Assembly: GCA_041687255.1 (NCBI GenBank)
Contig: JAWLCL010000010.1
Coordinates: 62,001 to 126,000 of the forward strand
Direction of reading: 5' to 3'
DNA: 64,000 nucleotides
Origin: Mariniphaga sp041687255
GTDB lineage: Bacteria; Bacteroidota; Bacteroidia; Bacteroidales; Prolixibacteraceae
The position numbers and the translations under genes were made by a program. This document shows, piece by piece, positions 51,066-59,923 of the stretch. Positions within the stretch are counted from its first letter, which is position 1. The number at the start of each line of letters is the position of its first letter. The notes under the pieces were generated by a model. The model was not told the origin of the DNA. It made no database searches and saw only the letters and a program-made list of their open reading frames with translations.

Positions 51066-52076
51066 TTGTCTATTGATAAATCAAATTATCAGACCTTATA
51101 TATAGAACTCGTTGGATTAATAGAGTCCACTAAAACTAAAGTTATTTCCCAGGCCAATAGTGCCATGACAGTCCTGTTTTGGCATATTGGGAAAAAGATT
51201 CTGGAAAATTAGTTGCACTCTCAAAGGGCTGTTTATGGTAAACAAATTGTCGTTACACTGTCACGTGAATTAACGAAGAAATTTGGCAGGAGTTATGAGG
51301 AAAAGAACCTAAGAAGAATGATTCAATTTGCTGAAGTATTTCCGGACATAAAAAAAGTCGTTACACTGTCACGACAATTGACATGGTCTCATTTTCTGAT
51401 ACTTATACCCATAAAAGAAAACCAGGTTCGTAATTTTTATGGCAAATTAGCAGTTGAAAATTCTTATAGTGTACGTGAATTAAGAAAACAAATTGGAAAA
51501 AAAGTTTATGAAAGAACAAAAAAAGCTGATATTCAATTATATGAAAACAAAACAATCGAAAGGGGAATTTTTAAAGACCCTTACTTGCTTGATTTTCTAG
51601 AGCTCAAAGAAGGTTATCTTGAAATGGATTTGGAATCTGCCATTTTAAAAGAGTTAGAGTTATTTATACTTGAACTTGGAAATGGATTCACATTTGTTGA
51701 AAGACAAAAACGAATGATAATTGATGGTGATGATTACTATTTAGATCTATTATTTTATCATCGCAAGTTAAAGCGTTTAGTTGCCATTGAATTGAAAATT
51801 GACAAGTTTAAAGCAAAGCATAAAGGACAAATGGAATTATACCTTAAATGGCTTGATAAATATGAAAAACAGAAGGATGAGCAACCACCGGTTGGATTAA
51901 TTTTATGCGCAGTCGCAAGTACTGAGCAAATAGAATTGTTAGAAATGCATAAAGACAGCATAATGGTTGCAGAGTATTGGACAGAATTGCCACCTAAAGA
52001 GGTATTGGAGGCAAAATTACATCAAGCTTTAGTTGAGGCACGAGAAAGAATAGAAAGAAAACAATTAGGAAAGTAA
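51066..52076 (+). pseudogene. DUF1016 (YhcG-like PD-(D/E)XK nuclease) gene with an in-frame amber codon
   Basis: Reading from the TTG at 51066 gives the DUF1016 N-terminus (LYIELVGLIESTKTKVISQANSAM, LFWHIGKKILEN), then TAG at 51210, then HSQRAVYGKQIVVTLSRELTKKFGRSYEEKNLRRM in the same frame to 52076, about 336 codons in all, the normal family length. The C-terminal nuclease domain is intact (FTFVERQKRMIIDGDDYYLDLLFYHRKLKRLVAIELK with Asp and E-x-K). If the stop is real, only an N-truncated protein from 51213 could be made. YhcG-type proteins are linked to DNA processing and restriction-like defence. Confidence 0.8.
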
Positions 52077-52081
52077 TTTCT

Positions 52082-52335
52082 GCCCACCTTCCACCGCGCC
52101 TTCGACAGGGGCCTCATTGCCATTTCGGATAATTACCGGGTGCTGTTTCAGGATTACTGTGATTGGGGGGAAATTGAGCTGGTGTCTCTCAGTTCACCTG
52201 CTCAATAGATGAATTTTATTCACCAGCTGATCCGTCAGCCGACGGACAGTAGGTGAACTACCGGAATCCGGCAGTATGAAAACAAGGAGCTTCACCTTCC
52301 GGGCGATGAGCGGTTTTATCCTTCGTGTTTCTGAA
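52082..52335 (+). pseudogene. HNH endonuclease 3' remnant, copy H3 (carries an insertion)
   Basis: PTFHRAFDRGLIAISDNYRVLFQDYCDWGEIE is followed by an 86-bp palindromic element (52174-52259). Then GIRQYENKELHLPGDERFYPS resumes the nuclease C-terminus. A hairpin that may be its original terminator follows at 52337. Confidence 0.75.
52174..52259. repeat. R2-type palindromic element inserted in HNH remnant H3
   Basis: TTGAGCTGGTG, TTCACCTGCTCAA, TTCACCAGCTGATCC, CAGCCGACGGAC, AGGTGAACT: nested inverted repeats of the GAGCAGGTGA/TCACCAGCTC type. A near-identical copy at 58257-58343 sits at the same place in HNH remnant H4. Confidence 0.7.
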
Positions 52336-52336
52336 G

Positions 52337-52369
52337 GGAACCGTTCTTTTCAAAGAGAACGGTTCCTTT
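52337..52369 (+). terminator. Hairpin after the HNH remnant
   Basis: Perfect 11-bp stem GGAACCGTTCT / AGAACGGTTCC with an 8-nt loop, followed by a short T-run. Probably the ancestral terminator of the HNH gene. Confidence 0.55.
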
Positions 52370-52544
52370 GGCTATTGAAAGGGGCAGAATAGGCCAGGAA
52401 TGGCGTCCGTTTAGAGTCCCTGATTCAAAGCAATCTTCTTTATTATGCTAACAAAAAAAAGATTAAAATTATAAAAAAAAGGCATATGGGAATGATTTGG
52501 CACTGCCGCCTGGCAGCATCAGGGAAATCAGGGTTCAGACATTT

Positions 52545-52590
52545 GGAGAATCAGGTAATCGTGTTAATCAGGCGAATCTTGGTTCAGGCA
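52545..52590. repeat. Dispersed repeat R8, copy 2
   Basis: GAGAATCAGGTAATCGTG, TTAATCAGGCGAATC, TTGGTTCAGGC. It lies directly before R1 copy 2, as in the block near 58420. Confidence 0.6.
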
Positions 52591-52600
52591 GTTAATCCTG

Positions 52601-52683
52601 AAAGATTCCATCCCTGCTTTTTTGTAGCTGCACTGCCACTTCCAGGTGCAGTTTCATTAATAAGCCAGAGGGATGGAATCTTT
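52601..52683. repeat. Palindromic repeat family R1, copy 2
   Basis: Perfect 15-bp arms AAAGATTCCATCCCT / AGGGATGGAATCTTT around a 53-bp interior that begins GCTTTTTT. The interior is homologous to the copy at 58468. Confidence 0.8.
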
Positions 52684-53001
52684 TTCTTGCCCCTGCAATT
52701 TTGGCCATGGATTTTTTAGCAGTTGAATTGAATGAGCGATTCGGAGATCGCTCCACCCGGGCAAAGGCTGCCGTCCCTGCTTTCCTTTGGCGGCGTGCAA
52801 AATTTTTAGCAGCCTGGGAGACAGGTTACAAATCAAAATTAAAAAAAATCATTATACCTGCAGGAAGGTGGTGAGGGATACCATCCGGTTATAACTCTGC
52901 GCCTGTAGAATGTCGGGCAGGCAAATCATTGTTGGTTGTCCCGTCCAGGCGGGATTTTCACTGCGATCCACAGCCCAAAAGAGACAAAGATGTTTCCTGA
53001 A
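52684..53001. other. Intergenic with degenerate R1 traces
   Basis: No gene. A half-site resembling R1 (GCCGTCCCTGCTTTCC ... GTGCAAAATTTTTAGCAG) lies at about 52770-52822 and GGGATACCATCC at 52874. Confidence 0.5.
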
Positions 53002-53766
53002 TTAACTTCTTATTATCTGAATTGCCAGCTTATCAAATATCTTACCTGATAGTTTCTTTAAAGGATTAAGTTTTACCGGGTAAAAATAATCGGAAACAAA
53101 CCATCCCTTATCCCTGAAGTAGGTATAGTCTCTCCAATTTTCATCAAGCATTTTTTTAATGCTGGTCCTAGCCATTCTGAACATCATTAACCACCAGAAT
53201 GTTGGAACCGGAAATTCCTTCTTAATGAGTTGTGCATAATACTTTTTGCTTTGGATTTCCAACAACCTGTCAAACTTCTGCTGCGATTTTTCAGTCATAG
53301 GTTCAAGAGTTTTCAAACAACATCCTTTAACAACATTAAACCCCAGTCCTTTACCGACGAAGTCGAGGTATTTTACTATATCTTCTCCCTTTCCAATTCC
53401 CTGAACAACAATGCTGGTAAAGGTTTTCCCGAAAAAACAGGGGCGATGAAAGCAAAATCCAAGCCTGTCCAGGAAGACTTTCATTAATCCTGATACCTGG
53501 AATGAATAATTTGGTGATGCAAATATCACTCCATCCGAATCATTGATCTTTTCTATCAGTTTATCCCTGTCATCCTTAAGCGGACAATGCTCTTCCCCTT
53601 TGTCGAAGCATATCCTGCAACCTTTACAGGTGCCAAGATTGTACTCACTTAACCGTACCAATTCGTATTCTACATCACCTGAAGCGTTCAGGTTTTGAAG
53701 GAGCTTTTCACAGGCAATATAAGAATGCCTTTTCCTTCCGCTTCCAATAAATGCTGTTACTTTCAT
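53002..53766 (-). CDS. Flavodoxin-like NAD(P)H-dependent FMN oxidoreductase with cysteine cluster
   Basis: From the ATG at 53766 it has 254 residues. The N-terminal flavodoxin-like fold starts VTAFIGSGRKRHS (FMN phosphate loop). CKGCRICFDKGEEHCPLKDDRD near 45-66 is the cysteine motif of iron-sulfur flavoproteins. ASPNYSFQVSGLMKVFLDRLG near 82-102 is the FMN ring loop. The C-terminal 100 residues (TFWWLMMFRMARTSIKKML ... DYFYPVKL) are longer than in simple reductases. It probably reduces quinones or small redox partners in the cytoplasm. Monocistronic. Confidence 0.85.
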   Translation of the reverse strand: MKVTAFIGSGRKRHSYIACEKLLQNLNASGDVEYELVRLSEYNLGTCKGCRICFDKGEEHCPLKDDRDKLIEKINDSDGVIFASPNYSFQVSGLMKVFLDRLGFCFHRPCFFGKTFTSIVVQGIGKGEDIVKYLDFVGKGLGFNVVKGCCLKTLEPMTEKSQQKFDRLLEIQSKKYYAQLIKKEFPVPTFWWLMMFRMARTSIKKMLDENWRDYTYFRDKGWFVSDYFYPVKLNPLKKLSGKIFDKLAIQIIRS

Positions 53767-53978
53767 ACGATTCCCTTTCTGATATTTTAAGATTTTTATT
53801 TGCAAACCAGGTTTAGGATATTTTCAGATGCATCAGGTTTTGTATATCAAGATGCGAAAGGATTTAACATAAACAGCCATTTCATTTTTATTATTTACTA
53901 CGATTTCAATATTTAGAAAGTTTCAATCGACCTGCAGTTGTGAGAGGTGCTTCAATGAGCTCAATGGTTCATGAGATG

Positions 53979-54003
53979 TTTTTGACCTGGAAGGTCAAAG
54001 TCC
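53979..54003. repeat. Short palindromic repeat R7, copy 1
   Basis: TTTGACC-TGGA-GGTCAAA followed by GTCCCG. A second copy is at 54208 (TTTGACC-CGGA-GGTCAAA) and a third at 58632 with both arms changed in parallel (TTTGATT-TAGA-AATCAAA). Confidence 0.55.
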
Positions 54004-54207
54004 CGATAGGCAATGCACTGGGTTCAGGGGTTTCCCAGGGCGCTGGTGTTCTTATCCCGCAAGAATGCCGGATATTGGAGCACCCGTGAGCTGCGGTTTT
54101 TAACCGCGATACAATTTACGCGGCAGTCATGCGTTTCATCCTTCGATAAATCGCCTTCGGTAGCAAGGTTGTCTCTGCCGTGCTTCAGGTGGTTGATTAT
54201 GAAATCT

Positions 54208-54230
54208 TTGACCCGGAAGGTCAAAGTCCA
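54208..54230. repeat. Short palindromic repeat R7, copy 2
   Basis: TTTGACCCGGAAGGTCAAAG followed by TCC, same unit as at 53979. Confidence 0.55.
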
Positions 54231-54517
54231 GGGTGGCAGTGGCCGGATTAGAAGAAAAATCAAACATCCTTCAGCACAACTTCTTTAAACCATTTCAAAC
54301 GATAATAAACCTTTCAAACCCCCTTCCGCTTTTGCATCTTTCAGTTAAAAATACCTCCCGGCTAATAACAGCCGGGGAGGCTGTGTCGCTTTCCATTTTA
54401 ACCGTCAGGCTGCTGTAACTTTGTAATTGGATAATCCGTAATCTATTCCATATTTAATCATTTGATTAGAATAAATCATGTTATGTATTCCTTTTTATTA
54501 ACCAAACAAAATAGCTG

Positions 54518-56650
54518 ATGAAAACCTTTTATTCCTTCCTTTTTTTGTTTTTGATGATTGGACAGTCATGCTCCAGGTACGATACTGAATTAGTAGAAAA
54601 CAATCCGCTGTTAAAAGAATTGGATACGCCATATAAAACGCTGCCATTTAACGACATCAAACCGGAACACATGCTGCCGGCTGCCGGGGTGAGTATTGAT
54701 AATTTGCTGAAAGAATCGAAACGGATTTCGAAAATTAAAGAGGCGCCTACTTTTGAAAATACCATGTTCCCGTTCCTGATGGAGGCAGATAAACTTGTAA
54801 CGGTTATAACATATGCCTATAATCTGAACAGCGCAAACACCAATGAAGCAATCCAGGAGGCTACACAAAAAATAGAAAAAAGGCTGACGTTTGGATTGGC
54901 GAAGATGGTTTTCAACAAAAAATTAATCAAACGCATAAAAGTTCTTTACGACAACCGGGCGCATCTGCCCACCATCAGTCAAAAGGCTGCTGTTGAAGTA
55001 ATTTACACCACTTATTTTGAAGACTTCAGTGAACTGGGTTTCTTCAGGAAATTAAAATATGCGCTGTTAACTGTAAAGGGCTCAAACCTCTCCAGTAAAT
55101 TCTCCAAAAATCTTTTGGACGAAAACAATGCTTACGAGCTGCATATTACGAATCAAGATGAGCTGGCAGGTATTCCGCACCTGGCAGTAGAGGCAGCAGC
55201 AGAAACTGCCAGGAAGAAAGAAAAAGAAGGATGGATTTTTACACTTCACGAACCAAGTATGACTCCGTTACTCAATTATGCACAGAACAGGGATATACGT
55301 GAAAAGATATACCGGGCTGCTGTATCCAGAGGGAATCATAATGATGATTTGGATAACAAAAACATCATCCGGAAAATTATTGAAATGCGAATAAAAACTT
55401 CCCAACTGCTGGGTTACGAGACGTATGCCCATTATGCTCTTAAAAACCGGATGGCTTCAACACCCGAAAAGGTAAATCAATTTATACAGGAGCTGACTGC
55501 TGCAGTAAAGCCTTATGCTGAAAAGGAAGTTGAAGAAATAAAAGATTATATGGCCGCTGAAGGATTAAATGAGGAACCGCAGCAATGGGATTATTCGTAT
55601 TACACTAAAAAACTGAAAGAGGAACGCTTCGGTTATAATGAGGAGGAAACAAGACCTTATTTTGAACTGAACAACGTAAAACAAGGGGTTTTCGATCTGG
55701 CAACCACGCTTTATGGAATTACATTTCGAAAGAATGACGCTATTCAGGTTTACCATGAAGATGTGGAAGTATTTGAAGTGTTCGACGAGGACAGCAGTTT
55801 TTTAGGCATCCTCTACCTCGATTTTTTTCCACGCGAAGGGAAAAGTGCCGGTGCCTGGAATACCATCTTTAATAATCAGAAAATATTGAACGGGGAAAAC
55901 ATCAGGCCGCACACCCTGATTGTTACAAATTTTACCAAACCTACCGAAAATAATCCGGCGCTTTTAACTTTTGGGGAGGTGGATACTTTTATACATGAAT
56001 TTGGCCATGCGTTGCACATGCTTTTTTCGAATGTGGATTATGCTTTTATCGGCTCCTGGAATGTGTATTGGGACTTTATTGAATTGCCATCGCAAATAAT
56101 GGAAAACTGGACTATGGAAAAAGAGTGGATAACTCAGTGGGCAAAACATTTCAAAAGCGGTGAGAAAATTCCGGATGAACTGCTGGACAAGATTATTTCG
56201 GGAAAGAATTATTTTTCAGGAATACAGCAGTTTAACTGGCTTAGCCTGGATAAACTGGATATGGATTGGCATCTATTAAAGGAATTTCCAGGTGAAGGAG
56301 TAAAAGAATTTGAGGTGCAAACAACAAAGGAATATAATTCTTTCTTCCCATTAATAGAAGAGGCCTGCATGAGCACTAATTTTGGTCACATTTTTGCCGG
56401 AGGATATGCGGCAGGATATTACAGTTATCACTGGGCAAATGTGTTGGATGCCGATGCCTTTGTTCTGTTTAAGGAGAATGGCATTTTCGATAGAGCAACA
56501 GCCGCTTCTTTCCGGAAAAACATTTTGGAGAAAGGGGCATCAGAACATCCCATGGTGCTTTATAAGCGATTCAGGGGAAAAGAGCCATCAATTGATGCCA
56601 TGCTTATACGAAGCGGGTTTACTCCAAGTCCTGCAGTTGCCAGCTATTGA
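54518..56650 (+). CDS. M3 family zinc metallopeptidase (peptidyl-dipeptidase/oligopeptidase type), lipoprotein
   Basis: This 710-residue enzyme has an SPII signal (MKTFYSFLFLFLMIGQSC, Cys18). Family M3 features are YKTLPFNDIKPEHMLPA after the signal, the zinc motif HEFGHALHMLF near 493-503, with a downstream Glu in the FIELPSQIMENW segment near 527, and the C-terminal FAGGYAAGYYSYHWANVLDADAF near 628. It matches Dcp-like peptidases that cut dipeptides or oligopeptides. As a lipoprotein it should act in the periplasm. The gene is intact and of the usual length. Confidence 0.92.
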   Translation: MKTFYSFLFLFLMIGQSCSRYDTELVENNPLLKELDTPYKTLPFNDIKPEHMLPAAGVSIDNLLKESKRISKIKEAPTFENTMFPFLMEADKLVTVITYAYNLNSANTNEAIQEATQKIEKRLTFGLAKMVFNKKLIKRIKVLYDNRAHLPTISQKAAVEVIYTTYFEDFSELGFFRKLKYALLTVKGSNLSSKFSKNLLDENNAYELHITNQDELAGIPHLAVEAAAETARKKEKEGWIFTLHEPSMTPLLNYAQNRDIREKIYRAAVSRGNHNDDLDNKNIIRKIIEMRIKTSQLLGYETYAHYALKNRMASTPEKVNQFIQELTAAVKPYAEKEVEEIKDYMAAEGLNEEPQQWDYSYYTKKLKEERFGYNEEETRPYFELNNVKQGVFDLATTLYGITFRKNDAIQVYHEDVEVFEVFDEDSSFLGILYLDFFPREGKSAGAWNTIFNNQKILNGENIRPHTLIVTNFTKPTENNPALLTFGEVDTFIHEFGHALHMLFSNVDYAFIGSWNVYWDFIELPSQIMENWTMEKEWITQWAKHFKSGEKIPDELLDKIISGKNYFSGIQQFNWLSLDKLDMDWHLLKEFPGEGVKEFEVQTTKEYNSFFPLIEEACMSTNFGHIFAGGYAAGYYSYHWANVLDADAFVLFKENGIFDRATAASFRKNILEKGASEHPMVLYKRFRGKEPSIDAMLIRSGFTPSPAVASY

Positions 56651-56917
56651 ACAGGTTGATTGCAGCGTGGTCCCGGGCGGCTTTTCTAACTGCAAAGGCA
56701 CAAAGTCGCGAAGAATTGGTTCACGCAAAGGCGCAAAGACGGCGCCGGTTGTGGTTGCGGGGTTCAACAAAACAGCAGAAATATGGAAGAATTTTAAGAA
56801 AAAGTTGGCTAAAAACGGAGCTGTTTTAGTCCGGATTTTTGTTGCAACAATTAGCATTTATTCAAGCTTATATTTCAGGTTATATTCGTAACTTTCTTTA
56901 ACCAATGATAAACTCCT
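56651..56917. other. Intergenic with a GCAAAGGC repeat
   Basis: About 270 bp. CTGCAAAGGCACAAAGTCGC and ACGCAAAGGCGCAAAGACGG form a direct repeat of a short GCAAAGGCNCAAAG unit close to the peptidase stop. No gene. Confidence 0.5.
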
Positions 56918-57421
56918 ATGAAAAAACTACTAAAACGGGGTACATCAAAAATTACCGGCAGCTTAACGAAAAAAAACATTTTCCTGTTTCTGTTACTTCT
57001 TCTTATAGTCAGCACCAGCTTTTCACAAAATATTTATTCTAAAAAGTTCCTGGAACAATCTTCCATGGAAGAGCTGAATGCTTATTTAAAAGTATCCGGA
57101 AAGAAAAAACAGACAGGTACGATTATGTCAGTTGCCGGACCTGTTACGTTATTGGCCGGGGGCATTATTTTTAATGAACATTGGAATAAAAATGGGGATG
57201 TAAGTTATACAAAAACAGATATAGGTGGTTGGATGATAGTTGCAGGATTTGTTTCAACTATAGTCGGAGTACCAATGTTAATTACGGGTTCATCGCGGGT
57301 TAAAAGAATTACCGGAATAATGAATGCGAAATCAGTATCTTTTGAAATAGGTCCGTGCAGTTTCTGCAATTCACTTGCACAAAACTCCCAGGCCGGAATA
57401 GCATTTAGTTTAAAATTTTAA
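56918..57421 (+). CDS. Uncharacterised membrane-associated protein
   Basis: This 167-residue protein has a basic N-terminus (MKKLLKRGTSKITGSLTKKN) and a signal-like hydrophobic segment (IFLFLLLLLIVSTSFSQN), so it is probably exported. Two further hydrophobic stretches (TIMSVAGPVTLLAGGIIF and GGWMIVAGFVSTIVGVPMLITGS) resemble the paired helices of small envelope proteins. The end SQAGIAFSLKF looks like a beta-barrel-type C-terminus. Family not recognised. Confidence 0.6.
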   Translation: MKKLLKRGTSKITGSLTKKNIFLFLLLLLIVSTSFSQNIYSKKFLEQSSMEELNAYLKVSGKKKQTGTIMSVAGPVTLLAGGIIFNEHWNKNGDVSYTKTDIGGWMIVAGFVSTIVGVPMLITGSSRVKRITGIMNAKSVSFEIGPCSFCNSLAQNSQAGIAFSLKF

Positions 57422-57578
57422 AATAAGGCTGTTTGATTTTTTTTAATCTGAAAACTGGAAAGATGGGCAACAATGGGTACTTACTGTATTAACTGGCTAT
57501 GAGAATTTCATAGTTTTACGGAAGAAAAACGGTGGATAAAAAACTATTGTATTATGGTTTGAACTAAAAAAGGCAATT

Positions 57579-58145
57579 ATGAAAAAAACAAACCATCTGG
57601 AAAACGAAAATTTAGATCTGAACCATTTTCTAAACCTGATTAAGCCTATACTTTTTATATCATTTTTCCTTTTGAGCATTCAGATTTTTGCACAGCAAGG
57701 AACAAAGCCGAAAAGCTTTGGTATACACGCAGGAATAAACAGCGGCACCCTTAGCGGAGGAACCGGACCAAGTTTTTCTTTACATTATGCATTCCCTTCG
57801 GAGAAAGCTCTGCAACTTGAATCGATGCTCTTTTACGACAGTCACTCAGGAAAGACTTTTTTAACCGGGCACTATCAGGAAAATATAGGATTTGGCCTGG
57901 CGGCTGGTGCAAGAATCAATTTTTTGCCCCAAAAAAACTGGAATCCATCTGTTTTAATTATGCCCGGGATTATTTATAGTTCCGAAACAACCACCCGATA
58001 TGATGGATATGGGAGCAGTGGAATATCGGACGCTCTTTGTCTTGCCTTTTCAAATGCTTTTTTCAGGAAACATATGATAAGTTTAGGGCTCAATCGGGGA
58101 GAAAATATTTTCGCAGCGTATCTGAAATATGGTTTCTGGTTTTGA
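57579..58145 (+). CDS. Putative outer-membrane beta-barrel protein
   Basis: This 188-residue protein has a long N-terminus (MKKTNHLENENLDLNHFLNLI) before the signal segment LFISFFLLSIQIFAQQG. The mature part is rich in alternating strands (FGIHAGINSGTLSG, FSLHYAFPSEKALQLESMLFY, IGFGLAAGARINF) and ends with aromatic FAAYLKYGFWF, typical of small outer-membrane barrels. It follows the previous gene by 157 bp and may be a partner. Confidence 0.65.
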   Translation: MKKTNHLENENLDLNHFLNLIKPILFISFFLLSIQIFAQQGTKPKSFGIHAGINSGTLSGGTGPSFSLHYAFPSEKALQLESMLFYDSHSGKTFLTGHYQENIGFGLAAGARINFLPQKNWNPSVLIMPGIIYSSETTTRYDGYGSSGISDALCLAFSNAFFRKHMISLGLNRGENIFAAYLKYGFWF

Positions 58146-58170
58146 TGAAATATTGAAATATAATTAAACA

Positions 58171-58372
58171 ATTTCCACCGCGTCGTTGGCTGGAGCCTCA
58201 TTGTTGTTTTTAGATAATTACCGGGTACTGTGTCAGGATTTCTGTGATTAGGGGGAATTGAGCTGGTGTCTCTCCGTTCACCTGCTCAATTGATGAATTT
58301 TATTCACCAGCTGATCCGTCAGCCGACGGACAGCAGGTGAACTATCCGCATCCGGCTATGAATCAAACATCC
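58171..58372 (+). pseudogene. HNH endonuclease 3' remnant, copy H4 (carries an insertion)
   Basis: TTTCCACCGCGTCGTTGG ... GATAATTACCGGGTACTG matches H3 with frameshifts and stops. The same palindromic element as in H3 follows at 58257-58343, then a worn ATCCGGCTATGAATCAA end. It is more decayed than H3. Confidence 0.65.
58257..58343. repeat. R2-type palindromic element inserted in HNH remnant H4
   Basis: Near-identical to 52174-52259, including CAGCTGATCCGTCAGCCGAC. Identical placement in a second HNH remnant shows the two blocks descend from one insertion followed by block duplication. Confidence 0.7.
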
Positions 58373-58419
58373 TGTTCGGGGGAAATCATGTTAATCAGGA
58401 GAATCAGGGTGCAGACATT

Positions 58420-58457
58420 CAGGTAATTATATTAATCAGGCGAATCAAGGTTCAGAA
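58420..58457. repeat. Dispersed repeat R8, copy 3
   Basis: TCAGGTAATTATATTAATCA, GGCGAATCAAGGTTCAGA, just before R1 copy 3, the same order as at 52545. Confidence 0.55.
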
Positions 58458-58467
58458 ATTGATTATC

Positions 58468-58550
58468 AAAGATTCCATCCCTGCTTTTTTATAGCTGCCC
58501 GGCGACTTCCGGGTGCAATTTCATTAATCAGCTAAAGGGATGGAATCTTT
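58468..58550. repeat. Palindromic repeat family R1, copy 3
   Basis: Arms AAAGATTCCATCCCT / AGGGATGGAATCTTT identical to copy 2, with a similar interior (GCTTTTTTATAGCTGCCC). Confidence 0.8.
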
Positions 58551-58631
58551 TGCGTTACGGAGCTATTGACCTGGTGAGGGTGAACCGGTCAGGGAAAGTT
58601 CACCTGGCTTTGCTTGAGTACCAAAGATCTT

Positions 58632-58655
58632 TGATTTAGAAAATCAAAGTCCCGG
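58632..58655. repeat. Short palindromic repeat R7, copy 3
   Basis: TTTGATTTAGAAAATCAAAG followed by TCCC. Both arms differ from copies 1 and 2 in a way that keeps them complementary. Confidence 0.5.
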
Positions 58656-58752
58656 GCGTTCGTGCTTGCTTTCGACTGAGGAACCGTTAGGGAGGCGGGT
58701 GGTTCACCTGTCAGTGTCCTCTGGTCCTGACAGCGTGATCAAAATATATCCT

Positions 58753-58834
58753 AAGGATGCCATCCCTGCTTTTTTCCATGGATGTGCAAAAGATTAACAG
58801 CAGAGATTTTATCAGGGATAGGGATGGCATCCTT
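58753..58834. repeat. Palindromic repeat family R1, copy 4
   Basis: Arms AAGGATGCCATCCCT / AGGGATGGCATCCTT, perfect over 15 bp. Compared with copies 2 and 3, changes in one arm are matched in the other. The interior again begins GCTTTTTT. Confidence 0.8.
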
Positions 58835-58944
58835 CTGGCGATGGGAAGATATTATTTAAGAAGATCTGAAATTTATTTTAAGATAATCTGAAATGTCACT
58901 TCATATTATCTTAAATTTGTGGTATATCCCCTTATTCCCGCAAC

Positions 58945-59376
58945 ATGGGAAAACGATTAATAAAATCACCAAAACTTTATTTTTGCGATAACGTCCTGGT
59001 TTCTTCCCTTTTGAATATCGATTCATTACCTTCTCTTGAGAATTCTTTGTTTTTGGGCAGTATATGGGAAAATTTTGTGTTCACAGAATTAATAAAGGAA
59101 GGATTTATTCCTGGTAAAAACTTGTTTTTCTACCGGGATCAAAATGGGGTCGAAATTGATTTCATTATAGAAAAAGGAGGCATCATTTATCTGGTGGAGG
59201 CTAAATACAGTGAGCGTCCAAGGGTTGAAAAAATAAATTTACAAAAAGTGGCTCCTCTCTTTAAAACGGATGTGGTTTCAATGGTGGCCTGTAATGTACA
59301 GGAAAGGGGAATAATTAACCTGAAACATTTTTCGCTGTATAATCCTCTTTTTGGATTTGATTTCGATGCAATGTGA
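58945..59376 (+). pseudogene. AAA ATPase (DUF4143) C-terminal fragment
   Basis: This 143-residue frame corresponds to the DUF4143 C-terminal part of AAA_14-type ATPases: MGKRLIKSPKLYFCDNVLVSSLL, then GSIWENFVFTELIKEG, FFYRDQNGVEIDFIIEKGG, YLVEAKYSE (PD-(D/E)XK-like core D..E-x-K). In-frame codons just upstream (SPYSRN) also match the family, then a stop appears, so the N-terminal ATPase half is gone. It could still be translated from the ATG, but as a fragment. Confidence 0.75.
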
Positions 59377-59923
59377 TGTTAATCTAACTGGTGGAAGGAT
59401 CTAAAGGTTGGCATGATTAAGGAACTGCCGGATGATGGGTTATCAGAATGTATCAGGAGAAGGAACAAATATTCCCTTTAAGTCCCGGAGCCTGGATATA
59501 GGACAATATGATGTGCAGGATTTAAAGGTTCAAAATAGGAAATCCCTGATGCAAACAAGTTGAAGCAATCTGTTACGGGTGGCAGGAATATTCCTTATAA
59601 ATTCTTTTAAAGTAAAAGATATTTGTGCAGGGCCACTGCCATTATCAACAGATTGCCGCGCTCACCATAATATCAACACCGCTGGCACAGATTAAGCTGC
59701 AATGTGTGTTTGAAGGGTTGTTTTTCAAAGGAACACCGCCCGCAATGACGATAATGAGGATGGAATCCTGTTCAAAATAAAGAACCGCTATTTAAAAACA
59801 ACCTTTCAGGTTTAATTATCGTATAAATCCGGTCAGCTATAAGATCCTTATTTTAATATGGATGAATTGTTTGTTGTTTGATCATGCTTTTGGAATGAGG
59901 TGAACTCAATCAATCTTAAAAAA
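59377..59923. other. Intergenic with one R5 repeat
   Basis: No gene supported. It contains R5 copy 3 (59649-59750), listed separately, and a GGATGGAATCC half-site of the R1 type at 59759-59770. Confidence 0.55.
59649..59750. repeat. Repeat family R5, copy 3
   Basis: Begins CAGATTGCCGC and ends GCCCGCAATGACG, the same ends and orientation as 33657-33772. Confidence 0.55.

Larger units (their letters stand above)
53767..54517. other. Intergenic with two TTTGACC palindromes
   Basis: No gene is supported; frames at 54013-54418 look like chance. It holds a repeat unit twice (about 53979-54006 and 54201-54231), TTTGACCTGGAAGGTCAAAG and TTTGACCCGGAAGGTCAAAG. A CCTCCCGGCT / AGCCGGGGAGG hairpin lies at 54354-54380. 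Confidence 0.55.

Noticed and set aside
54013..54418. Frames in the region before the M3 peptidase
   Set aside because: Contain the R7 palindromes and a hairpin, with no protein family features.
56382..56891. 169-codon frame over the end of the M3 peptidase
   Set aside because: Different frame of a well supported gene, running into a GCAAAGGC repeat.
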